Assembly (NCBI GenBank): GCA_965213735.1
Contig: CBDCAB010000005.1
Span: forward strand, 1,302,001 to 1,366,000
Reading direction: 5' to 3'
DNA length: 64,000 nt
From: CALDTK01 sp965213735
GTDB lineage: Bacteria > Bacteroidota > Bacteroidia > Chitinophagales > Saprospiraceae
Notes under the pieces: generated by a model
Database searches by the model: none
Told to the model about the DNA's origin: nothing
The model's input: only the letters and a program-made list of their open reading frames with translations
Shown here: positions 55,070-64,000 of the stretch, piece by piece
Position numbering within the stretch: position 1 is the stretch's first letter
How the letters are laid out: the number at the start of each line of letters is the position of its first letter
Position numbers and translations under genes: made by a program

Positions 55070-55317
55070 CTCTCGGGTTGGGCATTTACTTTTCAGCTGA
55101 CCTCGCGCGTGTGGGTAGGCACTTCAGCACTTCAGCTCCTAGCCCGGCCGACGTCGTTCAACCGGGCAGGGAGATCTGCGGCGGGCAAGGGCGTATCTAC
55201 CCTAATCGTCTGAGTAGACGACATATACAATTATCCTCACCGCAGGCATGCCCGACCGCCGGAGGCATTTCCCGCCGGAGGCCCCCCTGCCTAATATCGA
55301 GGATAGGTAGTCTGCGG

Positions 55318-56865
55318 CTACAGCTCCTTTCTCAGCCGTGCTACCGGGATTCCTAATTGCTCGCGGTACTTAGCTACTGTGCGACGCGCAATATTGTAGC
55401 TCTTGTCGCAGAGCATGTTTTTGAGCTTCTCATCACTAAGCGGTTTGCGCTTATTCTCGTCGGCGATGATGTCTTTGAGTATTTTCTTGACCTCCAAGGT
55501 CGAGACCTCCTCGCCATTTTCAGTGGTAAGACTTTCAGAGAAGAAGTCTTTGAGGCGCTTAGTGCCATATTCGGTTTGGACAAACTTGGAATTGGCTACC
55601 CGGCTCACGGTGGAGATGTCGAGTCCTGTAATGTCGGCGATATCTTTCAAGATCATGGGCCGCAGCTTGCGATCATCTCCGGTAAGGAAGTATTCGTGCT
55701 GATACTGCATGATGGTGTACATGGTTTTGTACATCGTCTCTTGCCGTTGGCGGATAGCATCGATAAACCACTTGGCAGAATCGATCTTCTGCTTGATAAA
55801 CAGCACCGCTTCCTTATTCTTCTTGGCACCACTCATGCGCTTGCCGTTGGAGGCAGCCTTTTTGTGATCCTTGTAAGTAGAAAGCATCTCGCGGTAGTGG
55901 TCACTCACGCGCAGTTCGGGCGCATTGCGGCTGTTGAGGGTGAGCTCTAGTTCGCCGTCTCGATTTTCGATGATAAAGTCGGGCACGACGTACATACTCG
56001 ACCGACTCGAGCTCGTCGAGAATCCCGATGCAGGCTTGGGATTGAGCTTAAGAATTTCATCGATGGTATCGCGCAACTGCTCTTCTGAAATGTTGAGACC
56101 ACGCTGCAGCTTGAGGTAGTGTTTCTTAGTGAATTCTTCGAAATAGTCTTTGATGATGCGGCGCGCCAACTTCAGGTTGAGCAGGTCTTCATCATCGAGA
56201 TCAGTTGCGTCGGCTAGTAGGGTATCTAGCTGTATCATGAGACACTCCTGCAGGTTGCGAGCGCCGACGCCGGGCGGATCAAAGCGCTGGATCATGTCGA
56301 GCAGCTTGAGGACTTCTTGTCGGTTGGTCTCTACGTTTTGTGAAAAAACGAGGTCATCAACAATGGCCTCTGGATCGCGGCGGAGGTAGCCATCATCATC
56401 GATTGAGCCGACGATTTGAAAAGCCACCCGCGCCTCTCGCTCGTCTTTGAGATCGAGCATGCCGATCTGATTTTCGAGATAATCGTGAAAAGTGTCCTGG
56501 ACGGCGATCGGAATTGAGCGATCCTCTTCATCGGGATTGTGGTTGTGGCGCACATCGTAGATCGAGCGGTCATCATCCATTACCTCATCGAGAAAGCTTT
56601 CATCGACATCATCCATGGAGGGTGCGTCGTCGATAATTTCATCATCACCAGATGCTTCGGCTTCGGCCTGAGCAGCGGTTTCTACTTCAGCGTACTGTTC
56701 GAATTCCTCTTCCTCATCACCTTCTTCGAGTGCTGGATTGGCCTCGAGTTCTTCTTTAATGCGTTGATCGAGGGTTGCTGTCGGAATCTGCAGCAGCTTC
56801 ATGAGCTGAATTTGCTGCGGCGACAGCTTCTGCATCATCTTTTGGGAGAGGTTCTGCTTCAGCAT
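55318..56865 (-). CDS. rpoN: RNA polymerase sigma-54 factor
   Basis: 515 residues. The N-terminal activator-interacting region is Gln-rich and Leu-rich (QKMMQKLSPQQIQLMKLLQI); an acidic region II follows. The core-binding and DNA-binding parts include PPGVGARNLQECLMIQLD and LDISTVSRVANSKFVQTEYG, and the RpoN box is ARRTVAKYREQLGIP. It directs transcription from -24/-12 promoters with enhancer-binding proteins; none lies in this window. Confidence 0.95.
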   Translation of the reverse strand: MLKQNLSQKMMQKLSPQQIQLMKLLQIPTATLDQRIKEELEANPALEEGDEEEEFEQYAEVETAAQAEAEASGDDEIIDDAPSMDDVDESFLDEVMDDDRSIYDVRHNHNPDEEDRSIPIAVQDTFHDYLENQIGMLDLKDEREARVAFQIVGSIDDDGYLRRDPEAIVDDLVFSQNVETNRQEVLKLLDMIQRFDPPGVGARNLQECLMIQLDTLLADATDLDDEDLLNLKLARRIIKDYFEEFTKKHYLKLQRGLNISEEQLRDTIDEILKLNPKPASGFSTSSSRSSMYVVPDFIIENRDGELELTLNSRNAPELRVSDHYREMLSTYKDHKKAASNGKRMSGAKKNKEAVLFIKQKIDSAKWFIDAIRQRQETMYKTMYTIMQYQHEYFLTGDDRKLRPMILKDIADITGLDISTVSRVANSKFVQTEYGTKRLKDFFSESLTTENGEEVSTLEVKKILKDIIADENKRKPLSDEKLKNMLCDKSYNIARRTVAKYREQLGIPVARLRKEL

Positions 56866-57254
56866 AGTTGAGGTAGGTTTTGTGGGTGGATTATGGGCTG
56901 AGAAAGATGACGGTCCGCTCTGGTGCTAACGCAAAATACGCAGCGAGGGTTAGCCTCGGGGCCACATTTGGCACCACTGTTGAGGCATCGACCGCCTACA
57001 CGAGTAGAGCCAACAAGCATGCCAATAAATGCTATATGTAAACTCCTGCTGCCGCAAGTGTTGCCTCAGTGTTTGCGCTACTCATGAGCATGTATGGGCA
57101 AGGTATGCCAAAGCTTGGCACGGGTCGCTGATTTTCAGGCGTTTGGCCGATCTTGCTCCACAACTGGCTTTTTTGTCGGGTTTTGAGGGAAACCGGAAAA
57201 AAAAGTGTGCAGCAGGAAAATATTCTGCTGAGCCAACATAAGAATGCGTAGCTG
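56866..57254. other. Non-coding gap between rpoN and mrdA
   Basis: About 390 bases. No convincing gene or repeat; a 70-residue plus-strand ORF at 57029 is poor in composition. rodA, usual next to mrdA, is absent here. Confidence 0.4.
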
Positions 57255-59165
57255 CTACTCGACTCCCGCTAGCAGACCAGATCTTAGGGAAGGTAAGGAA
57301 TTGCTCGCCGTGCCGGGACCTTCAACAAAGCGCTGATTGAAGATGCGCTGCTCGGCGGCTTTACGACTCGGATGAATCTCCCCGTGAACGTATTTTTCTA
57401 CAATCAGGCTAGCAATAGGTGCTGCCCAGGTGCCCCCAAAACCCGCGTTTTCGATGAAGACAGCAATGGCAATGGTGGGATTTTCACGCGGACCAAAGCC
57501 GAAGAAAACAGAGTGATCTTCACCGTGGGCATTTTGCGACGTGCCCGTTTTGCCGCAAAACTCCATATCCGGGATGCGGGCCCGAGGTGCCGTACCAAAG
57601 GCAACAGCGCCAGCCATTCCATCAATAAGTAGCTCAATGTATTTCCGATCAAAGGGCAGGGGCTCGGCAGGAACGGTTAGGTTGGTATCGAGCCGAACGC
57701 CTTCGCGAGCCAGACCGCGCACAATGTGAGGCCTGTGGTAAACGCCCCGTGCGGCAATGGTCGCTGCCAAGCTCGCCATTTGCACCGTCGTCATCTGAAT
57801 TTCTCCCTGACCAATGGCCGTACTCATGGTCATGGCTGATTTCCAACCACCGAGATTTTTGGGATAAACGCGATCGTAGTAAGCTGGTGTAGCGAGGTTG
57901 CCAGTGCTTTCTAATGGAAAATCTATACCGGTAGGAGTAGCGAATTTCAATGTGCGGAGATAACTATTGAGTTTGGCCAGACCTGCGTTAGGTGCTTCAC
58001 GACCGTAGTCGTCGACCATCATGCGGTAAGTATTCCAGAAGTAGGTATTGCAGCTGTGAGAAATCGCTTTGGATACATCGCCGATATACTCATGACCGTG
58101 ACAGCCATACACGCGCGAGCCGATACGGTAGCCGCGACCGCAGGAAAACCCTTGATTCGGATCGAGCACTCCTGCCTGGAGCGCACTCAAACCCATGGCT
58201 GTTTTGAATATTGAGCCAGGAGGATACTGAGCTACAGTGGCACGATTAAAAAATGGCTGCGTAGTATCCGCCAAAAGCGCAGCAAAATTGCGACCGCGCT
58301 CACGGCCAATGGCTAGCGAATTAGGATTGTAACTTGGGGAACTCACGAACGCTAATACCTCTCCTGTATTAGGGTCGATCGCCACGACTGCACCTTTTTT
58401 GTGGCGCATCAACTCCTCTGCGTAGCCTTGAATATCGAGATCGATAGAAGTTAGCAGGTCGGTGCCCGACACGGCAATACTATCTTTTTGTCCATTTTGG
58501 TAAGAACCGACCGCGCGACCGAGGTTATCTTTCATGAGATATTCCACGCCTTTGTCGCCGCGCAAAATTTGCTCATACTGCGCCTCGAGGCCGGTAGCTC
58601 CGATGTAGTCTCCAGGACGATAGGTAGTTGGCTGAGCGTCGACAGTTTTTTGGTCGACTTCCCGAATGTATCCTAATAAGTGGCTGCCATAAGGTTGCGG
58701 ATAACTTCTGTTATTACGCAGTTGAGTATAAAAGCCAGGAAACTCATGCAGGTTTTCGCGAAAGCGTGAATAAACTTCGGGAGAAATCTTACTTCTAAAT
58801 ACGAAAGGCACTGATTTTGAAAAGCGTGGGCTAGACCAATCTTTTTCTAATGCAGTTTCAAATTCATTGCGGGTAATGTCGAGTAATCTACAAAAGGCAG
58901 CCGTGTCCATTTTAGGATCGACCCGCCGCGCAGTAACCATGAGGTCGTAAACAGGATTGTTATTAACGAGCAGCTTGCCGTTGCGGTCATAAATAAGACC
59001 CCGACTAGGATAAATTGTGTGCTTATCGATGGCCGTTGCCTCGGCTCGACTGCGGTAAGTGGAGTCAGCGATCTGTAGGTCGAACGCCTTATAGGCGAAC
59101 AGTACTGCCACGAGCAGGATGAGGGCCTGCACCGCTAGTACTCGATCTCTGCTGTGGTCACTCAT
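57255..59165 (-). CDS. mrdA: Penicillin-binding protein 2 (cell elongation transpeptidase)
   Basis: 636 residues. An N-terminal membrane anchor (VLAVQALILLVAVLFAYKAF) is followed by the dimerisation domain. The transpeptidase domain has the catalytic triads SIFK in YPPGSIFKTAMG, SCN in SHSCNTYFWN and KTG in CGKTGTSQNAHG. It cross-links peptidoglycan in the elongation complex. The upstream genes mreD and mreC share the strand, so they are cotranscribed. It contains a weak (two-mismatch) copy of the dispersed word at 58752-58766, which may be chance. Confidence 0.94.
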   Translation of the reverse strand: MSDHSRDRVLAVQALILLVAVLFAYKAFDLQIADSTYRSRAEATAIDKHTIYPSRGLIYDRNGKLLVNNNPVYDLMVTARRVDPKMDTAAFCRLLDITRNEFETALEKDWSSPRFSKSVPFVFRSKISPEVYSRFRENLHEFPGFYTQLRNNRSYPQPYGSHLLGYIREVDQKTVDAQPTTYRPGDYIGATGLEAQYEQILRGDKGVEYLMKDNLGRAVGSYQNGQKDSIAVSGTDLLTSIDLDIQGYAEELMRHKKGAVVAIDPNTGEVLAFVSSPSYNPNSLAIGRERGRNFAALLADTTQPFFNRATVAQYPPGSIFKTAMGLSALQAGVLDPNQGFSCGRGYRIGSRVYGCHGHEYIGDVSKAISHSCNTYFWNTYRMMVDDYGREAPNAGLAKLNSYLRTLKFATPTGIDFPLESTGNLATPAYYDRVYPKNLGGWKSAMTMSTAIGQGEIQMTTVQMASLAATIAARGVYHRPHIVRGLAREGVRLDTNLTVPAEPLPFDRKYIELLIDGMAGAVAFGTAPRARIPDMEFCGKTGTSQNAHGEDHSVFFGFGPRENPTIAIAVFIENAGFGGTWAAPIASLIVEKYVHGEIHPSRKAAEQRIFNQRFVEGPGTASNSLPSLRSGLLAGVE

Positions 59166-59180
59166 CGGTTGGCAAGTTGT

Positions 59181-59705
59181 CTAATGTCTCGGGTTAAATA
59201 CAACCATATAGAGCAATATTAGTAGCATGCTTACGCAAAAACTACCTAGTGCCTGCAGGAGGATTTTACCTAAAAACACGAACGTAAAGACTTCAATAGA
59301 AAAGTATACCAAGGTGTGGACTGCCAGCAAACTTGCCGCATATGTGGCAAACCAGCGCAGCCCAAAGGTGGCTGAGTTAGCGATTTGACCAACGGCATAG
59401 CCTTCGCGCGGCTCGAGCAGAGCAAGTACGAGGCTTCGGGTAAAGGCGGTAAACACCATTGCTGCGGCGTGAATGCCATAACTCGCGTTGAGCACATCTA
59501 CTGAGAAGCCGAGGGCGAAGGCGAGCAGCAAGACGAGCACGGTGGGCATGCCGACTGGCAGCAGCAAGATAACGAGCGGGTAGAGCAGCGCCTGCACATA
59601 TTCGCCCCAAGCCTGCTCCAGGCCTATGCGCGAGAGCACCTGCGTTTGGAGCAGCACGAGGACCACGAACCGAACGGCTGTAGAAACATACGAGCTACCG
59701 AACAT
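59181..59705 (-). CDS. mreD: Rod shape-determining protein MreD
   Basis: 174 residues from the ATG at 59705, with several transmembrane helices (RFVVLVLLQTQVL, LLYPLVILLLPVGMPTVLVL, LALGFSVDVLNASYGIHAAA). The last motif, GFSVDVLNASYGIHA, is typical of Bacteroidota MreD. It overlaps mreC by 11 bases. Its role is to scaffold the elongation machinery in the inner membrane. Confidence 0.85.
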   Translation of the reverse strand: MFGSSYVSTAVRFVVLVLLQTQVLSRIGLEQAWGEYVQALLYPLVILLLPVGMPTVLVLLLAFALGFSVDVLNASYGIHAAAMVFTAFTRSLVLALLEPREGYAVGQIANSATFGLRWFATYAASLLAVHTLVYFSIEVFTFVFLGKILLQALGSFCVSMLLILLYMVVFNPRH

Positions 59706-60519
59706 CGGCGGTGCTTTGCTCGAACAGCTGTCGGGGAGCATCTGCCTGGTAGCGGATGACGTAGCCGTAATCGAGGTTGGCTGGATCGTGCCCGAGTCGC
59801 AGCCTCACATCGTAAAAATTGCTTCCTGGCTGGAGCCAAAACGAGTCTACTATTCCGACGTGGAGGCCGCGAGGAAAGATGGCGGAGTAGCCGGTGGTTT
59901 GCACGCTGTCGCCTTTGGTGAGGCGAGCGTGCCTTGGAATTTCGTCGAGAAATATTTCGCGGGGTTGGCGGCCACTCCAGCGGAGTACGCCTGCGTAGCC
60001 TGCTTGCTTGAGTCCAGCGGAAATGCGTGATTCGGAGTGCAGGAGGCTAAGGACTTCGGAGTAGTGTTCGCCCACGCTACGTGTCACTCCCACTATTGAG
60101 CGCCCGGTGATGAGTCCTTGGCGCGGGAGCACGCCATCGCTGCTGCCACGGTCGATGGTGAGGGTGTTGTTGGCCAGTCGGACGCTGTTGCGTACGATGC
60201 GTGTAGGCAGCAGGGAGAAGGTGGAGTCGGTTTGGATGAGGAATGCTGAGTCGGGATATGCTCCGGGCTGAAGGAGGAGTTGGAGGCGGAGTCTTGCGTT
60301 TTCGGCAGCGAGGCTATCGGCGACTTCACGTAGGGATACGTAGTCGGTGATGGCGTCGGTTTGGTAGGCGATGGTGCCGGCGATTTTGTTGCCGGAGTGC
60401 AGCCAGATGGCACGTTGTGAGTCGTTGTACCGCACGATGAGCAGCGCGCAAATTCCTTCCAGCACCACGAAGGTGAACAGACCGCCGAAGCGGAGGAAGA
60501 AGGCGAGTAGGTCTTGCAT
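59695..60519 (-). CDS. mreC: Rod shape-determining protein MreC
   Basis: 274 residues. One transmembrane helix (residues 9-30), a coiled coil (SLREVADSLAAENARLRLQL) and the MreC beta domain (ARIVRNSVR-like TRIVRNSVRLANNTLTIDRG, then GVLPRQGLITGRSIVGVTRS). It links the cytoplasmic MreB filament to periplasmic peptidoglycan enzymes. mreB is not upstream; instead the nine-copy tandem repeat begins about 110 bases away in the promoter region. Confidence 0.9.
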   Translation of the reverse strand: MQDLLAFFLRFGGLFTFVVLEGICALLIVRYNDSQRAIWLHSGNKIAGTIAYQTDAITDYVSLREVADSLAAENARLRLQLLLQPGAYPDSAFLIQTDSTFSLLPTRIVRNSVRLANNTLTIDRGSSDGVLPRQGLITGRSIVGVTRSVGEHYSEVLSLLHSESRISAGLKQAGYAGVLRWSGRQPREIFLDEIPRHARLTKGDSVQTTGYSAIFPRGLHVGIVDSFWLQPGSNFYDVRLRLGHDPANLDYGYVIRYQADAPRQLFEQSTADVR

Positions 60520-60630
60520 GCGAGGCCGAAAGGTAGTGGCAGGGCAGGGGAATGGTTAGGGTGAGAAGGGTATACGGGGTGGGGTGGGATTTGTTGGTGG
60601 GGGTGGGGGCCGAGACAGGGCGAGACAGGG

Positions 60631-61315
60631 CGAGACAGCAAGCACTAAAGTACTTGCTGGGCGAAGGACGTACCTATCGGCACGTGATGGTTGGGAGAAT
60701 AGAAGGGCGAGACAGCAAGCACTAAAGTACTTGCTGGGCAAAGGACGTACCTATCGGCACGTGATGGTTGGGAGAATAGAATGGCGAGACAGCAAGCACT
60801 AAAGTACTTGCTGGGCGAAGGACGTACCTATCGGCACGTGATGGTTGGGAGAATAGAAGGGCGAGATAGAAAGCTAAAGTACTTGCTGGGCGAAGGACGT
60901 ACCTATCGGCACGTGATGGTTGGGAGAATAGAAGGGCGAGACAGCAAGCTAAAGTACTTGCTGGGCGAAGGACGTACCTATCGGCACGTGATGGTTGGGA
61001 TAATAGAATGGCGAGACAGCAAGCACTAAATTACTTGCTGGGCGAAGGACGTACCTATCGGCACGTGATGGTTGGGAGAATAGAAGGGCGAGACAGCAAG
61101 CTAAAGTACTTGCTGGGCGAAGGACGTACCTATCGGCACGTGATGGTTGGGAGAATAGGAGGGCGAGACAGCAAGCACTAAAGTACTTGCTGGGCGAAGG
61201 ACGTACCTATCGGCACGTGGTTGTTGGGAGAATAGAAGGGCGAGACAGCAAGCTAAAGTACTTGCTGGGCGAAGGACGTACCTATCGGCACGTAATGGTT
61301 GGGACAATGGAACGG
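60631..61315. repeat. VNTR: nine near-identical 75/77-bp units
   Basis: Unit starts (CGAGACAGC) are at 60631, 60708, 60785, 60862, 60937, 61012, 61089, 61164 and 61241, with spacings 77,77,77,75,75,77,75,77,75. The two-base difference is AGCACTAAAG versus AGCTAAAG. Each unit has an inverted repeat CAGCAAG...CTTGCTG and the palindrome CACGTG. Two extra CGAGACAGGG decamers precede at 60611-60630. Mixed 75/77 spacing breaks every reading frame, so it is non-coding. It fills the upstream side of the mreC operon. Not CRISPR, because the whole unit repeats. Confidence 0.92.
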
Positions 61316-62229
61316 CGACCAAGAACTGCGAGCTAGAACGGCAGCAGCTTGGAGCGCAACTCCTGTCGCTGTGGCGACCCAGCTTGGCCGATTTACTGTT
61401 TGATCAAGCAGGAAAGCAGCTCGTAGATATCCGCTAAAGAAAGAGACCCGCTTTATTAGCCCATGAATTCGCGAGTTTCAATCGGTCTTGTGACGAAGCA
61501 AGAAACGGCGTGACTAGGAGGGACCCGCGACGAAGGAGCAGGGAGGAAAACCAAGTCTAAGCAGGGCCCGCGAAGCAGGGAGGAAAACCGAGTCTAAGCT
61601 AGACCCTCTGGGAGGTACCTGCTGCTGAGCTGGTTCTTTTGCATTAAGGCAAAACGATCGTAGCGCCCCCTTCAGCGCAGCTGAGAGTTTGAAATTCCGT
61701 CGGCAAGATGGAGGCACACTATGTGCTTGGATGATTTGTGAAGCCAGGGATAATTGAGTGGTGAGAATTGTGAGGCGAGGCAGCCCTATGAGCTGGAAAA
61801 AGAGCAATAGAAGTGATAACTGCGACAAAGATTAGTGATACGGCACTGCAACACAAAATGGCGATTACATCTGTCCTGAACGTTCGATGCTAGACTTTGC
61901 CTAAAAAGGCGGACACAGCCTGGTACTCGCAGATGAGACCTCACCAGTTTTACCGGGAGGTTTAGGGTACAACAAACCATTTCGGCTGCGCCCTCTAGAT
62001 AAGTGACGCTTCTAAGCCCAATCCTGCGGCTCATCCCCCCCGTGATCTTATGCGGGATCAAGTCACTACTGACAAGACTGATAAACATGCCAAGAGCTTC
62101 GATACCTGGTCACACTTAGCGTCTATGCTCCTGGGTCATATTGCTAAGCTGACCTCACTCACAGAGTGTAGCCGCACGCCTGAAGCATAAGATCTTCCTC
62201 ATCGACGATTAGAAACAACAACCTAAGAC
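61316..62229. other. 914-base non-coding stretch after the VNTR
   Basis: No convincing gene. It holds two 37-base tandem copies around GCAGGGAGGAAAACC (61538-61562 and 61575-61599). The plus-strand text just after the VNTR (QLGAQLLSLWRPSLADLLFD) may be a gene relic but no family is recognised. Confidence 0.45.
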
Positions 62230-64000
62230 TTAGCGCTGAATCAATAGGGGTTGCGTTTCGAAAGTCGAGCCGTCAAAGATTCTAATGTAATACAGTCCAG
62301 GTGAGAAATCTTCCAAAGTCACCGGGGTCGTGAGGGGATTTTGTGATCGCACAACTTGGCCTCGTGAATTAATGATCTCATAGTGTACATTATTTTCTTG
62401 CTCGCCTGTTGTCTCAACGTTGACGAAGTCAGCACATGGATTGGGATGGAGCCGCCAATCCGTTCGATAGTGGTCTTCGGTAATCGAACTCACAGACGAT
62501 GTAGGTGTTTTCAGCATGATTAGTTGACGCCCTGTTTCCCACGTAGAGGACCCCAAAACATAGAAGAAGTCATCGGCGAAATGGACGTAAGCCACATCAA
62601 GAATCCGACTGGATTGATCAGGCGTAATAAACAGTCGCGCGGTAACACTATCCACCGAATAGTACCCAAACCCTGTAGCGCGTCGACCAGTTAAACTATC
62701 TACTGTTCTAGAACCAGAAGGAGTATGCCAGGGTACACGGTTTCGATATTGATACACTGATGAGAAGTCACGGACGGATCTAAAACCAGTATTCCTGTCT
62801 ACTGGCATAATCAATTGCGGCCCATCAAGCCGCCGCAACCCTAAACTATCTAATAGTGTGGGAGCGCGAATGGTGCCGGCTGCATACAAGTATCCAGTCG
62901 TCGCACTGACGTTTAGTTCAGAAATATTTTCTGGAGTAGTGAGGGTATCGCTGCGAAGTGATCCATCAGGTTTGTAGGATATAACTCTACTAACTCCTAC
63001 AAATTGTGCAGGATTTGGATCTCCGAGCCAAATATTCCCATCCAAATCGACGGCATAATCAGAAAATGTAGTCAGAAGTGAATCGTAATTTTGGAGATGT
63101 ACTGTTTGTTGAAGTGTCAAAGTCTCGATATTACGGGTACTAAGCCACACACTATCTGAAAATCGGTGGAAGATGTAGAAAGTATTTGAACCGGCAGGCT
63201 CTAGTATTGTGCTATAAGGGTATCTATATGGTTGATTCAGTTCTGTATGCTGAGCCAGGACATGCCCAAATTTATCAATACGAGTAAGTATTAATGTATC
63301 GGAACTCCCATTATTACCCGGTCCTCGAACAGCAAAGACTGCTGTGCCATCATCGTGAGGAATACATCCTGCACGAACTCGACTTGTTTTGGTAAATCCT
63401 TGGATCGGATACTCACCTAGAATCTCACCGAGTCGAGATACATGAAGTACGCTAAATTGGGAGCTGTTGTCTATCAATGTACACGTGGCTCTGCGAACTA
63501 TAATTGACACGTCCTGATTGGGCTGCGTAAAAACACCAGCTATACTCGCTACCTTGTAAGAATCATTTTCATAAATGCTGAGAATTACCTCTGTCGAATC
63601 GAAGTTCGCTGGCGCAGGAATCGCATGAACCGCATGTACGAAACCTCTTTGGGATCTACCAGGTATTATTGTGCAAACACTACCGTTGACTACCTTGAAT
63701 CGCTGTAAGTAAGGTTGCCGAAGGGGCTTACAGCTAAAATCTACGAAAGGTATGCTAACTCGACTTCTAGTGGTGCTTCCAGTATTTTCCATTATATCAT
63801 AGGTAAACTGATAAGTGACAATATCGGTAGCCCTTGCCCAATAGAAATTGTCACCTATAACTTCACAGTGTCGAGGATTCCCTATTGATAAGTGGCTTTC
63901 TCCTTCTATACCTAAAATCTGTTCGAATTCGTCCCCATTTCGTCTAAATATATATATGCTGTCCCCACCATTGTTCCGAGCCCCAGCGACGTAAACTTGA
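62230..64000 (-). CDS. T9SS-secreted protein, cut by right edge
   Basis: The frame stays open from 62230 to the window edge: the ATG at 63792 is internal, and 69 more codons upstream are in frame (KVYVAGARNNGGDSIYIFRR). At least 589 residues are visible. The body is a beta-rich, propeller-like region with few cysteines. The last 75 residues are a T9SS type A sorting domain (WRLHPNPCADFVNVETTGEQ, then FSPGLYYIRIFDG). It is exported; function unknown. Confidence 0.82.
   Translation of the reverse strand, partial: QVYVAGARNNGGDSIYIFRRNGDEFEQILGIEGESHLSIGNPRHCEVIGDNFYWARATDIVTYQFTYDIMENTGSTTRSRVSIPFVDFSCKPLRQPYLQRFKVVNGSVCTIIPGRSQRGFVHAVHAIPAPANFDSTEVILSIYENDSYKVASIAGVFTQPNQDVSIIVRRATCTLIDNSSQFSVLHVSRLGEILGEYPIQGFTKTSRVRAGCIPHDDGTAVFAVRGPGNNGSSDTLILTRIDKFGHVLAQHTELNQPYRYPYSTILEPAGSNTFYIFHRFSDSVWLSTRNIETLTLQQTVHLQNYDSLLTTFSDYAVDLDGNIWLGDPNPAQFVGVSRVISYKPDGSLRSDTLTTPENISELNVSATTGYLYAAGTIRAPTLLDSLGLRRLDGPQLIMPVDRNTGFRSVRDFSSVYQYRNRVPWHTPSGSRTVDSLTGRRATGFGYYSVDSVTARLFITPDQSSRILDVAYVHFADDFFYVLGSSTWETGRQLIMLKTPTSSVSSITEDHYRTDWRLHPNPCADFVNVETTGEQENNVHYEIINSRGQVVRSQNPLTTPVTLEDFSPGLYYIRIFDGSTFETQPLLIQR

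Noticed and set aside
57029..57241. Cysteine-rich 70-residue ORF
   Set aside because: Poor composition and no start context; probably chance.
60781..61029. Repeat protein with 25-residue units
   Set aside because: Mixed 75 and 77 base spacing breaks the frame after a few units.
60631..61315. CRISPR array
   Set aside because: The entire 75/77-bp unit is repeated with no unique spacers, and no cas genes are near.

Overview
The window reads as a chromosomal segment of a Bacteroidota bacterium, most likely a Saprospiria/Lewinella-type marine or aquatic member. The case rests on type IX secretion (T9SS) C-terminal sorting domains (48.4-51.7 kb and the right edge), a PorP/SprF membrane protein, a lipoprotein with an acidic run right after the lipobox cysteine, a TAnnTTTG-type -7 box, and a SprB-repeat adhesin-like protein. 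Taxonomy is inferred from gene families; no rRNA or tRNA gene was seen.

Layout. 1-4.4 kb: a sortilin/BNR-propeller protein cut by the left edge, an outer-membrane barrel and a surface lipoprotein. 4.8-8.0 kb: a two-component system whose kinase is split by an IS5-type insertion sequence with intact 16-bp ends and a TTA duplication. 8.6-20.9 kb: mostly envelope and small-molecule genes (FGE-like lipoprotein, TVP38/VTT protein, acetyltransferases, glycerol channel, NlpC/P60-like lipoprotein, a nuclease-GDPD fusion, TonB-like lipoprotein, M23 peptidase, GMC oxidoreductase). 21-36 kb: an accessory zone rich in wreckage: a MscS channel, a deleted copy of the phytanoyl-CoA dioxygenase gene, a broken AraC regulator, an integron-cassette-like array at 24.3-25.8 kb, a kinase fragment, a P-loop ATPase with an operator-like palindrome, SIMPL proteins, a broken AlbA_2-type regulator, and a HigB/HigA-like toxin-antitoxin pair whose antitoxin carries a metallopeptidase domain. 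36.8-45 kb: conserved housekeeping genes (hisD, DinB-like, hisC, an M16-like protein without its zinc motif, a frameshifted thiL, an alpha/beta hydrolase, dnaB). 46-55 kb: T9SS-linked and envelope genes plus a methyltransferase and hppD. 55.3-60.5 kb: rpoN and the cell-shape cluster mrdA-mreD-mreC. 60.6-61.3 kb: a nine-copy 75/77-bp tandem repeat. 62.2-64 kb: a T9SS substrate cut by the right edge.

The strongest unexplained signal is a dispersed 14-15-bp word, GTTTTGGCGAAAGC(T), present ten times exactly and three more times with one mismatch, on both strands, inside and between genes and in several reading frames. By chance about 0.0005 exact copies would be expected in 64 kb under uniform composition. 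It behaves like a DNA-level signal (uptake sequence, recombination or chromosome-organisation motif) rather than a protein motif. The second is the attC-like array, in which small minus-strand ORFs are each followed by a structured site with a shared 33-bp core. Several apparently conserved genes carry single-base frameshifts, so assembly indels should be excluded before any one of them is called dead.
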